DNA of 18,063 nt. It comes from Spirochaetaceae bacterium UBA1306 (lineage in GTDB: Bacteria > Spirochaetota > Spirochaetia > Treponematales > Rectinemataceae). Position 1 is the first letter of the stretch, and each line of letters begins with the position of its first letter. Shown here in pieces: positions 1-7,435 of the stretch. Where the stretch lies: assembly GCA_002307245.1 (NCBI GenBank), contig DBTW01000096.1, forward strand, positions 9,350 through 27,412. Direction: 5' to 3'. The notes below the pieces were generated by a model. That model was given only the letters and a program-made list of their open reading frames with translations. It was not told where the DNA came from and did not search any database. The translations under genes were made by a program, and so were the position numbers.

Positions 1-1566
1 TGGGACGGAGTCAAGAGCACTATGTGGGTCGCTTCGGACGGGACCCTTAAAGACAGGCGCAGTTTCCTGGCAGACGAAATCCCGGACTCGGACGCGTCGC
101 TCGCCGATTTTTCCCTCAGCGCGCCGGCTGGTGGACTCGACTTCGCGCCAGATACCACGAGCTTTTCGATCTATAGCCCATCCGCGACCACCCTCAGCTT
201 CGCGGCGACCCTGTCCAAGCCCGGTCAAGCAATCTCGTATACATGGAACGGGGACGCGCAATCCTGGGCCAGCGTCTCGGCGACGGGCTATGCATCGATA
301 GACTTGACGGTCAATTCAGCCATATCCAACGTCCTCGTCGTCGACGTCACCGCCCCGGACCGAAAAAGCCATCGAGCTTATACCGTAAGTCTCGGCACCA
401 CCATGGCAACCTTCGACCCCTCGAACAATAACCTGAAGCTATCCGGCTCGCTTAGCGCGGCCGATCTCGCCACGCTGAAGACGAGCCTCGCGGCCAGGAC
501 TACGCCCTTCACGATCGACCTCTCCGACGCCATCGTCCCGAGCAACACCCTGGATTCCACCTTCAGCTACATCAACTACATGACGGCCATTACCCTACCG
601 AACAGTTGCACGACGATCGGTAACGGATCCCTGTCTAATTGCCCTAGTCTCACATCGATCGTCATCCCCGACTCGGTAACCACCATTTCCAGCAACGCGA
701 TCATGTACCTGAGCAGCCTTACCACGATCTCGGTGCCGAGCTCCGTCACCAGCATGGCGAGCAACGTCTTCGCCATGTGCGCGAAGCTGACCGACGTGAA
801 TATAGACTCCGCGAATACGGTTTATTCCTCGGTCGACGGCGTGGTCTACAACAAGGCGCAGACTATCCTATACCATTACCCCTACGCGAAAACGGCTACG
901 AGCTACACGGTACTCACTACGGTCACCGCGGTCGGAAGCATGGCATTATATGAGTGCGCCAATCTGACGACGATCGTCCTCCCGAATGGGTTGACTTCAA
1001 TTGGCTCGATGGCGTTCATCGGGTGCGGCATCACATCGATTACGCTGCCGTCCACCCTCCTCAGCATAGACGGCGCGGCCTTCTGGTCCTGCTCGAGCCT
1101 GAGCGCCATCTCGATTCCCGCCTCGGTGACCAGCATCGGCGAGGCCGCGCTCGCGCGTTGCTCGAATCTCGCCACGATTACAGTCGACTCGGGCAGTACT
1201 GCATTTTCCTCCCTCGATGGGGCGCTCTACGACAAGACGCAAACGATTCTCTACTGCTGCCCGGACGCGAAGACGAGCTTCACGATCCCGGGTTCGGTGA
1301 CGACCATCAGCCCACGCGCCTTCATGGGATGCTCGAAATTAACCGCCCTAGATATCCCGAGCTTGATTGGCCAGATAGGCTACGAAGCCTTCAACGGATG
1401 CAGCGCTCTCGCGGCCGTAACCTGCTATCCGGGCACGGCGCCTACCCTGGGCACAAGCGCCTTCACGGGGACATCGGCGAGTCTCAAGATCTTCGTACCC
1501 ACGGCCTCCCACGCGTCCTACGAGACGAATTGGTCCGCCTATTCGGCTTATCTAGTAGATTACTGA
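1..1566 (+). CDS. Secreted cadherin-like / BspA-type leucine-rich-repeat protein (5' end outside window)
   Basis: The frame is open from base 1 and ends at TGA 1564-1566. The first ATG in the window (22-24) is probably internal, because no signal peptide is visible; at least 521 codons are present. Counting from base 1, residues about 34-131 look like a cadherin-like beta-sandwich domain (PF12733 type) ending in AYTVSL. Residues about 188-510 hold roughly nine BspA/LRR_5 repeats of the form LTSIVIPDSVTTI, with recurring 'IG..AF.GC..L' cores. Two repeats carry an inserted VDG(V/A)(V/L)Y.K.QTIL motif, seen near 830-870 and 1215-1250. Proteins of this family are usually extracellular adhesins or surface proteins; no binding partner can be read from the sequence. 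The gene is visibly less GC-rich than those downstream (31/60 in 541-600 against 39/60 in 10141-10200). It ends 20 nt before the cyclase start, so it may be the first visible gene of that operon or a separate unit. Confidence 0.88.
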   Translation, partial: WDGVKSTMWVASDGTLKDRRSFLADEIPDSDASLADFSLSAPAGGLDFAPDTTSFSIYSPSATTLSFAATLSKPGQAISYTWNGDAQSWASVSATGYASIDLTVNSAISNVLVVDVTAPDRKSHRAYTVSLGTTMATFDPSNNNLKLSGSLSAADLATLKTSLAARTTPFTIDLSDAIVPSNTLDSTFSYINYMTAITLPNSCTTIGNGSLSNCPSLTSIVIPDSVTTISSNAIMYLSSLTTISVPSSVTSMASNVFAMCAKLTDVNIDSANTVYSSVDGVVYNKAQTILYHYPYAKTATSYTVLTTVTAVGSMALYECANLTTIVLPNGLTSIGSMAFIGCGITSITLPSTLLSIDGAAFWSCSSLSAISIPASVTSIGEAALARCSNLATITVDSGSTAFSSLDGALYDKTQTILYCCPDAKTSFTIPGSVTTISPRAFMGCSKLTALDIPSLIGQIGYEAFNGCSALAAVTCYPGTAPTLGTSAFTGTSASLKIFVPTASHASYETNWSAYSAYLVDY

Positions 1567-1573
1567 TGCATTC

Positions 1574-1579
1574 AAGGGG
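1574..1579 (+). promoter_or_regulatory. Ribosome binding site of the cyclase gene
   Basis: AAGGGG lies 7 nt before the ATG at 1587 and supports that start. The other in-frame ATG at 1566, which overlaps the previous stop codon, has no comparable purine tract before it. Confidence 0.7.
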
Positions 1580-1586
1580 CGAATAC

Positions 1587-3440
1587 ATGATTAGGCCGAA
1601 CAAGGCAAGCAAGCGCATCAAATACCCCCTGGTCGTCAAGCTGATCGGGATAATCTCGATCATCGTCGTGGTCTCGATGGCGACGATCACGGGCCTATCC
1701 TCCTACTTCTTCTCCGAGGACTCGCGCTCCAGGGCCGAGGAGAACAACCTCACGGTGAGCCAAGTCCTGTCCTCGCAGGTCGAGGGCAAGGTCCAGTCCA
1801 TCCTCTCGAGCGCCCTATCGCTCTTCGACGTGATCCGCGAGGGCGGCGGCAACCGGGCCCTGGAAAGATCGACGGTGGCCAACTACTTCGACCGCAACGC
1901 CGAGGTCGCCTACCTCGCGGTACCTGGCAAGAAGCGCATCGTCAACGAGAAGTTCTTCGCCGCCAACGAACTCGACCAGGCGGTCATCGATCCCTTCATC
2001 CTCTCCAAGGGGGACCTCATCGAACGCGCTCGCGGGGGCGAGACCCTGGTCTGCAACGCGAGCCCCTCGGTGGGCGTACCGGCCGCGGCGCTATTCTTCC
2101 CCTATCGCGATATGGGGACCAAGGGCGCGATGATCTTAGTCTTCTCGACGGAAAGCCTCCAGGCGATCGTCCAGACCGGCTCGACGTCCTCCAGCTACGT
2201 CGTGGGTTTCGACGGGGGCCTCGTCGTCCACCCCGACTTCCAGCTCCTAAAAATGGGGGTCAACTTCTCCGACAAGGAGCTGGTCAAGCGCCTCCTCAAG
2301 AGCCCCACGGACAACATGCAGTTCCGCTATCGCGACGCCGACGGACGGGAGTACCTGAGCGCCTTCCGCAAGCTCGCCGTCGGGGGGCTCTCGGTGACCA
2401 GCTCCACGCCGACCGCCCTGGTCTACAAGGCGGCCCTCGACGTCACGCGGCGTAACCTCTACCTCACCGGGGTAGTCCTGCTCTTCTCGATCCTCGCGGT
2501 CTGGTTCTTCTCGCGCTCGGTCTCGCGGCCGGTCCTGCGCCTGGTCGAGGCCTCGAGCCTGATCGAGGCGGGGCAGTTCGAGCTCGACATGAAGAGCGAG
2601 ACCCGAGACGAGCTGGGCTTGCTGACCGAGAGCTTCGTGCACATGGGCCACGGCCTTGCCGAGCGCGAGCGCGTGAAGGAGACCTTCGGCAAGTTCGTCA
2701 ACAAGGCTATAGCCGAGCAGGCCCTGAAGGGCCAGCTCTCCCTCGGCGGCACGCGCAAGACGGCGACCATCTTCTTCGCCGACATCAGGTCCTTCACGGC
2801 CATCTCCGAGAAGCTTTCTCCTGAGGCGGTAGTCGAGTTCCTCAACGACTACATGACGCGCATGGTGGACTGCATCGACAAGACCGGAGGCGTCGTCGAC
2901 AAGTTCATCGGCGACGCGATCATGGGCGTGTGGGGGGCCCCGGCCTCGGCCGGCAGCCCAAGGGACGACGCCCTGGCCGCGATCAAGGCGATGGTGATGA
3001 TGCGCTACGCCCTGCTCGATTTTAACAAGGATCGCGGCGGGGAGGACCGGCCGCTGATCCACAACGGCTGCGGCGTGAACACGGGCCCCTGCATCGCCGG
3101 CCAGATCGGCAGCCTGCAGCGGATGGAGTACACGGTCATCGGGGACGCGGTCAACCTCGCGAGCCGCATCGAGGCCTTGAACAAGCCCTTCGGCACCGAC
3201 ATCCTCATCTCCGAGTACAGCTACGAGCTCGTCAAGGACGAGATCGTAGCCGAGGCCATGCCCGCGATAAAGGTCAAAGGCAAGGCCGAGCCGCTGACGA
3301 TCTACGCGGTCGTCAAGATGAAGGGGGCCGAAGGCCCGGAGACCTTGGCCAAGCTGCGGGAGTTCCTGGGCATCCAGCCACCCGAGGGATCGGTGGACGT
3401 CGACAAGGAAGAAGTCAAGTATGAAGTTATCGGGAAGTGA
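1587..3440 (+). CDS. Membrane-bound class III adenylate cyclase with periplasmic sensor and HAMP domain
   Basis: This 617-residue protein should make cAMP from ATP at the inner membrane. Transmembrane segment 1 is at about residues 16-41 and segment 2 at about 290-309. They enclose a periplasmic region of about 250 residues that resembles a Cache-type sensor (weak assignment). A HAMP linker follows (about 310-362), then a class III cyclase domain (about 390-570). Catalytic residues are complete: metal-binding D399 (FADIRSF) and D443 (KFIGDAIMG), purine-contacting K439 and T516 (YTVIGD), and transition-state N523 and R527 (NLASR). The Lys/Thr pair suggests ATP rather than GTP. The reading frame stays open upstream to 954, but that part is only the +1 shadow of the LRR gene; the Shine-Dalgarno at 1574 and the signal-anchor sequence fix the start at 1587. 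The 3' end overlaps the FecR gene by 20 nt, implying co-translation. The sensed ligand is unknown. Confidence 0.93.
   Translation: MIRPNKASKRIKYPLVVKLIGIISIIVVVSMATITGLSSYFFSEDSRSRAEENNLTVSQVLSSQVEGKVQSILSSALSLFDVIREGGGNRALERSTVANYFDRNAEVAYLAVPGKKRIVNEKFFAANELDQAVIDPFILSKGDLIERARGGETLVCNASPSVGVPAAALFFPYRDMGTKGAMILVFSTESLQAIVQTGSTSSSYVVGFDGGLVVHPDFQLLKMGVNFSDKELVKRLLKSPTDNMQFRYRDADGREYLSAFRKLAVGGLSVTSSTPTALVYKAALDVTRRNLYLTGVVLLFSILAVWFFSRSVSRPVLRLVEASSLIEAGQFELDMKSETRDELGLLTESFVHMGHGLAERERVKETFGKFVNKAIAEQALKGQLSLGGTRKTATIFFADIRSFTAISEKLSPEAVVEFLNDYMTRMVDCIDKTGGVVDKFIGDAIMGVWGAPASAGSPRDDALAAIKAMVMMRYALLDFNKDRGGEDRPLIHNGCGVNTGPCIAGQIGSLQRMEYTVIGDAVNLASRIEALNKPFGTDILISEYSYELVKDEIVAEAMPAIKVKGKAEPLTIYAVVKMKGAEGPETLAKLREFLGIQPPEGSVDVDKEEVKYEVIGK
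3405..3414 (+). promoter_or_regulatory. Ribosome binding site of the FecR-domain gene, inside the cyclase gene
   Basis: AAGGAAGAAG lies 6 nt before the ATG at 3421, within the last codons of the cyclase gene. It supports a start that overlaps the upstream gene. Confidence 0.6.
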
Positions 3441-5730
3441 CGTCGCGGTCTCCGCGGCCGTCCTTCTCGGCGCGGCGGGCCTGCTCTACCTCTTCGCCGT
3501 CGACCTGAATTCCTCCTCCCTGCGGCTGGGCGAGAAATCTCTCGGCACGGTGGTATTCAAGAAGCTGACCGCGACGCGCAAGGCGCCCAGCGGACTCGGC
3601 TGGGAGCGCATGCGGAACAACAGCCCGGTCTATAACGCCGACACCCTGCGCACCGCCGGCTTCTCCGAGGCCTCGGTCTACTTCGACGACGGCACGAGCC
3701 TCGACATGTTCGAGAACTCCATGCTCAAGCTCGACCTCGGGGGCAAGGCCAAAAACCTCGAGTTCCTCGAAGGCGAGATCAGTCTCGGCGCGAAGGGCGA
3801 GTCGACGAGCTACACGATCTCGTCCGCCGCCGGCAGCATCAAGGTCGACAAGGGATCGAAGGCGTCCTTCAGCCGCCAGGCCGATACTCTGAGCGTCGAG
3901 GTGAGCGAGGGCAGCGCCAGCCTCGTCAAGCCCGACGGCAGTACGCAGGCCATAGCGCAAAACCAGGAGATGCGGCTCGACGTGAAGAGCGGCCAGGCCG
4001 CCCTGGTCTCGAGGCCGATCGTCCCCATCGCGCCCGAGCGGAACGGCCGGCTCCTCTCCTTCTCGGCCGAGGGCGCGACCGGCGCCGGGCCGCGTAAAGC
4101 CGCCGTCGACTTCGCCTGGAGGCTCGAGGGCGACGAGGCAAAGGCCGAGGGCGCGTGGTACCAGCTCGAGGTATCCGCGAGCAAGGACTTCGCGAAACCC
4201 GAGCTCTCGACGCGCGTCTCGGGCCTCCAGGCCCGCGCCCAGCTCGAGCCGGGCACCTGGTATTGGCGCGTGCGCGACGACGCCGGCAAGGCATCGCCCG
4301 AGCGCAAGTTCTCCTTGAGCCTCGCCGAGGCTCCGCGCCCCGCCTTCCCGCCCGACGCCCAAGCCTACTCCTTCCGCTCGGTCAAGCCCGAGATCCGCTT
4401 CTCCTGGACGGCCATGGACGAGGCCTCCTCCTACCTCTTCGAGCTGGGGCCCGACCCGAGCTTCGCGAAGCCCCTCGTCCGCTCGCGGACCACGACCGCG
4501 AGCCTCGCCCTGGACAGCCTGGGCGAGGGCACATGGTATTGGCGCGTATCGCCGGTCCACGCCTTCACCCTCGTCGGCGAGGCGCCGGCCGCCGCGGCGC
4601 GCAGCGTCATCATCGCCCGGAGGGCGGCCATGGCCGCGCCGGCGCCCACGACGCCAGTCGAGGGATCGCTGTATCAGCTGCAGGACCTGGGCGGCAAGGG
4701 ACTCGCCTTCTCCTGGATGCCCGAGATCGAGGCGGTCTCCTACGAACTCGTCGTCTCCAAGACCAAGGACCTCTCCTCGCCGATCGCGAGCTTCGCCTCG
4801 GACAAGTCCTACCGCAGCCTCTCGGGCGCCGAGGCCGCCCCCTTGAAGCGCGCGGGAGCCTACTACTGGGGCCTGCGCTGGTTCGACAAGGAAGGCAACG
4901 CGTCGCCCCTCTCGACGGGCAGGAGCCTGCGCGGCATCGACGGTTCCATCGCCATGCGGCTCTCCTTCCCGCCCGAGGGCTACCGCATCGCCGACTCGCT
5001 CATCGTCGACGCGCGCTTCGGCTGGAAGTCTAACGTGCCCTCGCGCACCGTCTTCCAGCTGTCCCGCGACCCGGGCTTCCAGGACCTGGCCTACGAGGAG
5101 ACGATGAGCGCCGACACCCTCATCGGCCACCAATGGAAAAGCGGCGCCTACTACTGGCGCCTACGGAGCTTCAACGTCGACGGCTCGGTCTTCCTGGAGA
5201 CTCCGGGCCGGAGCTTCGAGATCGTCGACCCCTTCGCCGGCCCCGCCCTCCTGAAGCCCGCCTCGGGCTCGAGCTTCTACCTTCGCGAGCACGGCTCGAT
5301 GAACTTCTCGTGGACGCCGATCAAACACGCGGATTACTACAAGGTGATCCTGCGCTCGGCCGAGGCGGCCGAGGACGCCCCGCCCATCCTGGAGAGGAGT
5401 TTTATCGAGGACGCGAGCCTCGACTACCAGCTGGGCGAGCTGCCCGGGGGAGCCTACAGGCTCTCTGTCCAGGCCTTCGCCTCCTCGGGCCCGGGCACGA
5501 CGCGCGTCATCGGCTACATCGGCGACAATAGCTTCAGCTACAAGCCGGTCTCGTACATCAAGCTCCAGGGCCCGGCCGATGGCGAGCACATCGCCGGCCT
5601 GGACGCGCGCTACGGCAAGGAGAGCTTTCTCCTACAGCCTGGAGGACCAGCCCGACGAGGCCCAGGTCATCGTGTCGACCGATCCCGCGGGCGCGAGGAT
5701 CGCGGCCCGCTCCTCCGGCCGCTCAGGTAG
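3421..5730 (+). CDS. FecR-domain protein with Fn3/Ig-like modules, N-terminal part (frameshifted gene)
   Basis: Residues about 7-27 form a signal anchor or uncleaved signal sequence. A FecR-type domain follows (about 71-190: NADTLRTA, VYFDDGTSL, VEVSEGSASLV). After it come fibronectin/Ig-like modules, each closing with an aromatic strand such as WYWRVR, YYWGLRW or YYWRLRS. There is no DNA-binding or sigma-binding part and no ECF sigma gene nearby. This is therefore probably the envelope-type use of the FecR fold seen in surface proteins, not an anti-sigma regulator. Homology stops abruptly at about 5628: the last ~34 codons are low-complexity Arg/Gly/Pro sequence, while the expected continuation is in the +1 frame. 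The gene and the following frame (to 7435) are therefore best read as one protein of about 1,337 residues, broken by one extra base. From memory, treponemes carry FecR-domain proteins near cyclase genes; this needs checking. Confidence 0.85.
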   Translation: MKLSGSDVAVSAAVLLGAAGLLYLFAVDLNSSSLRLGEKSLGTVVFKKLTATRKAPSGLGWERMRNNSPVYNADTLRTAGFSEASVYFDDGTSLDMFENSMLKLDLGGKAKNLEFLEGEISLGAKGESTSYTISSAAGSIKVDKGSKASFSRQADTLSVEVSEGSASLVKPDGSTQAIAQNQEMRLDVKSGQAALVSRPIVPIAPERNGRLLSFSAEGATGAGPRKAAVDFAWRLEGDEAKAEGAWYQLEVSASKDFAKPELSTRVSGLQARAQLEPGTWYWRVRDDAGKASPERKFSLSLAEAPRPAFPPDAQAYSFRSVKPEIRFSWTAMDEASSYLFELGPDPSFAKPLVRSRTTTASLALDSLGEGTWYWRVSPVHAFTLVGEAPAAAARSVIIARRAAMAAPAPTTPVEGSLYQLQDLGGKGLAFSWMPEIEAVSYELVVSKTKDLSSPIASFASDKSYRSLSGAEAAPLKRAGAYYWGLRWFDKEGNASPLSTGRSLRGIDGSIAMRLSFPPEGYRIADSLIVDARFGWKSNVPSRTVFQLSRDPGFQDLAYEETMSADTLIGHQWKSGAYYWRLRSFNVDGSVFLETPGRSFEIVDPFAGPALLKPASGSSFYLREHGSMNFSWTPIKHADYYKVILRSAEAAEDAPPILERSFIEDASLDYQLGELPGGAYRLSVQAFASSGPGTTRVIGYIGDNSFSYKPVSYIKLQGPADGEHIAGLDARYGKESFLLQPGGPARRGPGHRVDRSRGREDRGPLLRPLR

Positions 5731-7435
5731 CGCGAGAGTCGGCCGATTGAATCCCGGCGTCTATTACTGGACAGTCAAGGGCAGCCTTGGCGGCCTGGAC
5801 GTCTCGTCGAAGGAAAGCGTCCGATTCGAGGTCGACCCGCCGCCGCCGCCGCCGGCCGCCCTGCTTACCGCGCCCTGCGAGGCTTTCCTGTATCGGGTCC
5901 AGGGCGTCGAGGACAGGGGCCTCGCCTTCTCCTGGGTGCCCGAGGCCGATGCCGCCTCCTACGAGCTCCTCGTATCCAGGTCGAAGGACCTCTCCTCGCC
6001 CTTCATCAGGACGAGCTCGACCCTGCCCTACGCGAAGATCTCCGGCCGGGACGCCGAGGCCCTGAAGCGCGCCGGCTCCTGCTATTGGGGGCTGCGATGG
6101 ACCAACAAGGACGGTGACCTCTCCCTCCTCAGCCCCAGCAGGAGCCTCATGGGCATCGACGCGACGGGAGCCATCGGCCTCTCCTTCCCGCCCGAGGGCT
6201 ACCGCATCGCGCAAAGCCGCCTCGGCGACACGCGCTTCTCCTGGAAGTCGAGCCTGCCCGCGCGCATGGTCTTCCAGCTCGCCCGCGACCCCGAATTCCG
6301 CGACCTCGCGCGGCAGGAAGAATCGGGCGACGGAGGCATCGCGGGCCGCGGATGGGAAAGCGGGAGCTATTATTGGCGCGTGCGCGCCTACAACGCGGAC
6401 GGCTCGGCCTTCCTCGACAGCGAGGGCCGCGGCGTCGAGATCGTCCCGCCGCTCGCCGCCCCCGTCATCGCGGCGCCCCTGCCCAGCTCAAGTATCTGCC
6501 TGCGCGAGGGCGACGCCGCGGCCTTCTCCTGGGCGCCGGTCGAGGGCGCGGAATACTATGGCCTCGCCCTGAGGTCCTCGGCCGATCGCTACGCTTCGAT
6601 CGTCCTCGAGAAAGGCCGCGTGGAAGGCTCGAGCCTGGCCTGCTCCCTGGGCGAGCTGCCGAGCGGCAGCTACAGGATCTCCGTTCGGGGCATCGCGGCG
6701 GCACGGGACGACCGGACCGAGCTCGACGGCATCCCGGCCGAGGGCGACTTCAAGTACCGGCGCCTGTCGTACATCAAGCTGGGCAGCCCGGCCAGCGGGG
6801 AGAAGCTCCCCGGCCTCGACGCGCGCAGGAAGGGAACGCTGTTCACCTACGAACTCCAGGATCCTCCCGACTCGGCCGAGCTCATTGTGTCGAGCGACGC
6901 CGAGGGCAAGAAAATCGTCGCCCGCGTCGCCGATCGGTCGGGGCGGGCGAAGGTCAGCCGATTGGACCCGGGTTCCTACTACTGGACGGTATCGGGGAGG
7001 CTCGAGGGCCTGGACATCTCCGCCCGCGAGCGCTTCCGCTTCGAGGTCGCCCCGCCCCCGCCCCTGCCCGCGCCCGAGATCCTCCTGCCCCTCCCCGGCG
7101 CGAGCTTCGGCGTGGCCGAGCTTCGCGAGAAGCGCAGCATCCTCCTGTCCTGGAAGCCCGTCGCGGGAGCCACGCACTACCGCGTCGCCGTGTACGCGCG
7201 AGGGGGCAAGAAGCCGGTCATTGAGCAGGACAGGCTGGCCGGCGAGTCCTATGCGATAGCCGATCTCTCCGTCCTCGATCGGGGCGATTGCGCATGGAGC
7301 GTGGAGGCGCGTGCCTTCGACCAGGCGGGCGAGCTCGAGCAGCCGGGCGTCGAGGCCAAGGCCAGCTTCGTCATCGACATCCCGGCATCGCAGAAGGCCA
7401 AGGCGAAGGACGGCGGGAAGCTCTATGGCAAATAA
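5579..7435 (+). CDS. FecR-domain protein, C-terminal part with duplicated Fn3/Ig-like modules (frameshifted gene)
   Basis: This frame continues the protein that starts at 3421. True homology begins near 5627, at FSYSLEDQPDEAQ, which aligns with FTYELQDPPDSAE later in the same protein. The ATG at 5579 and its first ~16 codons are a shadow of the upstream frame. The segment holds a second copy of the ~406-residue module block (about 5879-7098) and a closing module (to about 7380) ending in a Lys/Ala/Gly-rich tail. The aromatic closing strands recur as YYWTVKG, CYWGLRW, YYWRVRA, YYWTVSG and CAWSVEA. No enzyme motif is visible, so a structural or binding role outside the inner membrane is the likely function. 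The 3' end overlaps the next gene's ATG (7425) by 11 nt, so the two are probably co-translated. Confidence 0.82.
   Translation: MASTSPAWTRATARRAFSYSLEDQPDEAQVIVSTDPAGARIAARSSGRSGSARVGRLNPGVYYWTVKGSLGGLDVSSKESVRFEVDPPPPPPAALLTAPCEAFLYRVQGVEDRGLAFSWVPEADAASYELLVSRSKDLSSPFIRTSSTLPYAKISGRDAEALKRAGSCYWGLRWTNKDGDLSLLSPSRSLMGIDATGAIGLSFPPEGYRIAQSRLGDTRFSWKSSLPARMVFQLARDPEFRDLARQEESGDGGIAGRGWESGSYYWRVRAYNADGSAFLDSEGRGVEIVPPLAAPVIAAPLPSSSICLREGDAAAFSWAPVEGAEYYGLALRSSADRYASIVLEKGRVEGSSLACSLGELPSGSYRISVRGIAAARDDRTELDGIPAEGDFKYRRLSYIKLGSPASGEKLPGLDARRKGTLFTYELQDPPDSAELIVSSDAEGKKIVARVADRSGRAKVSRLDPGSYYWTVSGRLEGLDISARERFRFEVAPPPPLPAPEILLPLPGASFGVAELREKRSILLSWKPVAGATHYRVAVYARGGKKPVIEQDRLAGESYAIADLSVLDRGDCAWSVEARAFDQAGELEQPGVEAKASFVIDIPASQKAKAKDGGKLYGK
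5620..5632 (+). other. Apparent frameshift site in the FecR-domain gene
   Basis: Reading ..gag agc ttt.. up to 5628 in the first frame and ttc tcc tac from 5627 in the second restores a continuous domain (DARYGKES-FSYSLEDQ against DARRKGTL-FTYELQDP). One surplus T in the TTT run 5626-5628 explains this. It may be a sequencing or assembly error or a real mutation. Confidence 0.8.
5837..5854 (+). repeat. (CCG)6 microsatellite coding for a proline linker
   Basis: Six perfect CCG units lie in the proline linker that ends copy 1 of the duplicated block, after FEVD. Changes in unit number would keep the reading frame and alter only linker length. Confidence 0.8.
5879..7098 (+). repeat. Internal tandem duplication, copy 2 (about 406 codons)
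   Basis: The order of segments matches copy 1: FLYRVQGVEDRGLAFSW, CYWGLRW, GLSFPPEGYRIA, YYWRVRA, SLGELPSGSYRIS, SYIKLGSPASGEKLPGLDAR, then FEVAPPPPLPAP. Protein similarity is strong but the DNA has clearly diverged, so the duplication is not recent. Edges are approximate. Confidence 0.85.

Larger units (their letters stand above)
4660..5878 (+). repeat. Internal tandem duplication, copy 1 (about 406 codons)
   Basis: The block runs from the LYQLQDLGGKGLAFSW region through SYIKLQGPADG to the proline-rich linker. The marker 'tcctgg' after the GLAFS codons is at 4711 here and at 5930 in copy 2. The offset of 1219 nt is 406 codons plus one base, which matches the single-base frameshift lying between the two markers. 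Block edges are approximate. Confidence 0.85.

Noticed and set aside
954..1586. 5' extension of the cyclase frame
   Set aside because: It overlaps the well-supported LRR gene and is Arg/His-rich; a good Shine-Dalgarno and signal anchor sit at 1587.
3427..5133. Long minus-strand open frame (568 codons) opposite the FecR gene
   Set aside because: Its translation is Arg/Gly/Glu/Val-rich with no domain or repeat logic. It mirrors the codon bias of the plus-strand gene, which has a clear signal anchor, FecR domain and modules.
5615..5635. Programmed +1 ribosomal frameshift
   Set aside because: No recognisable slippery codon followed by a slow or stop codon at the site; the first frame stays open for another 100 nt. 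An indel is simpler, although not excluded.
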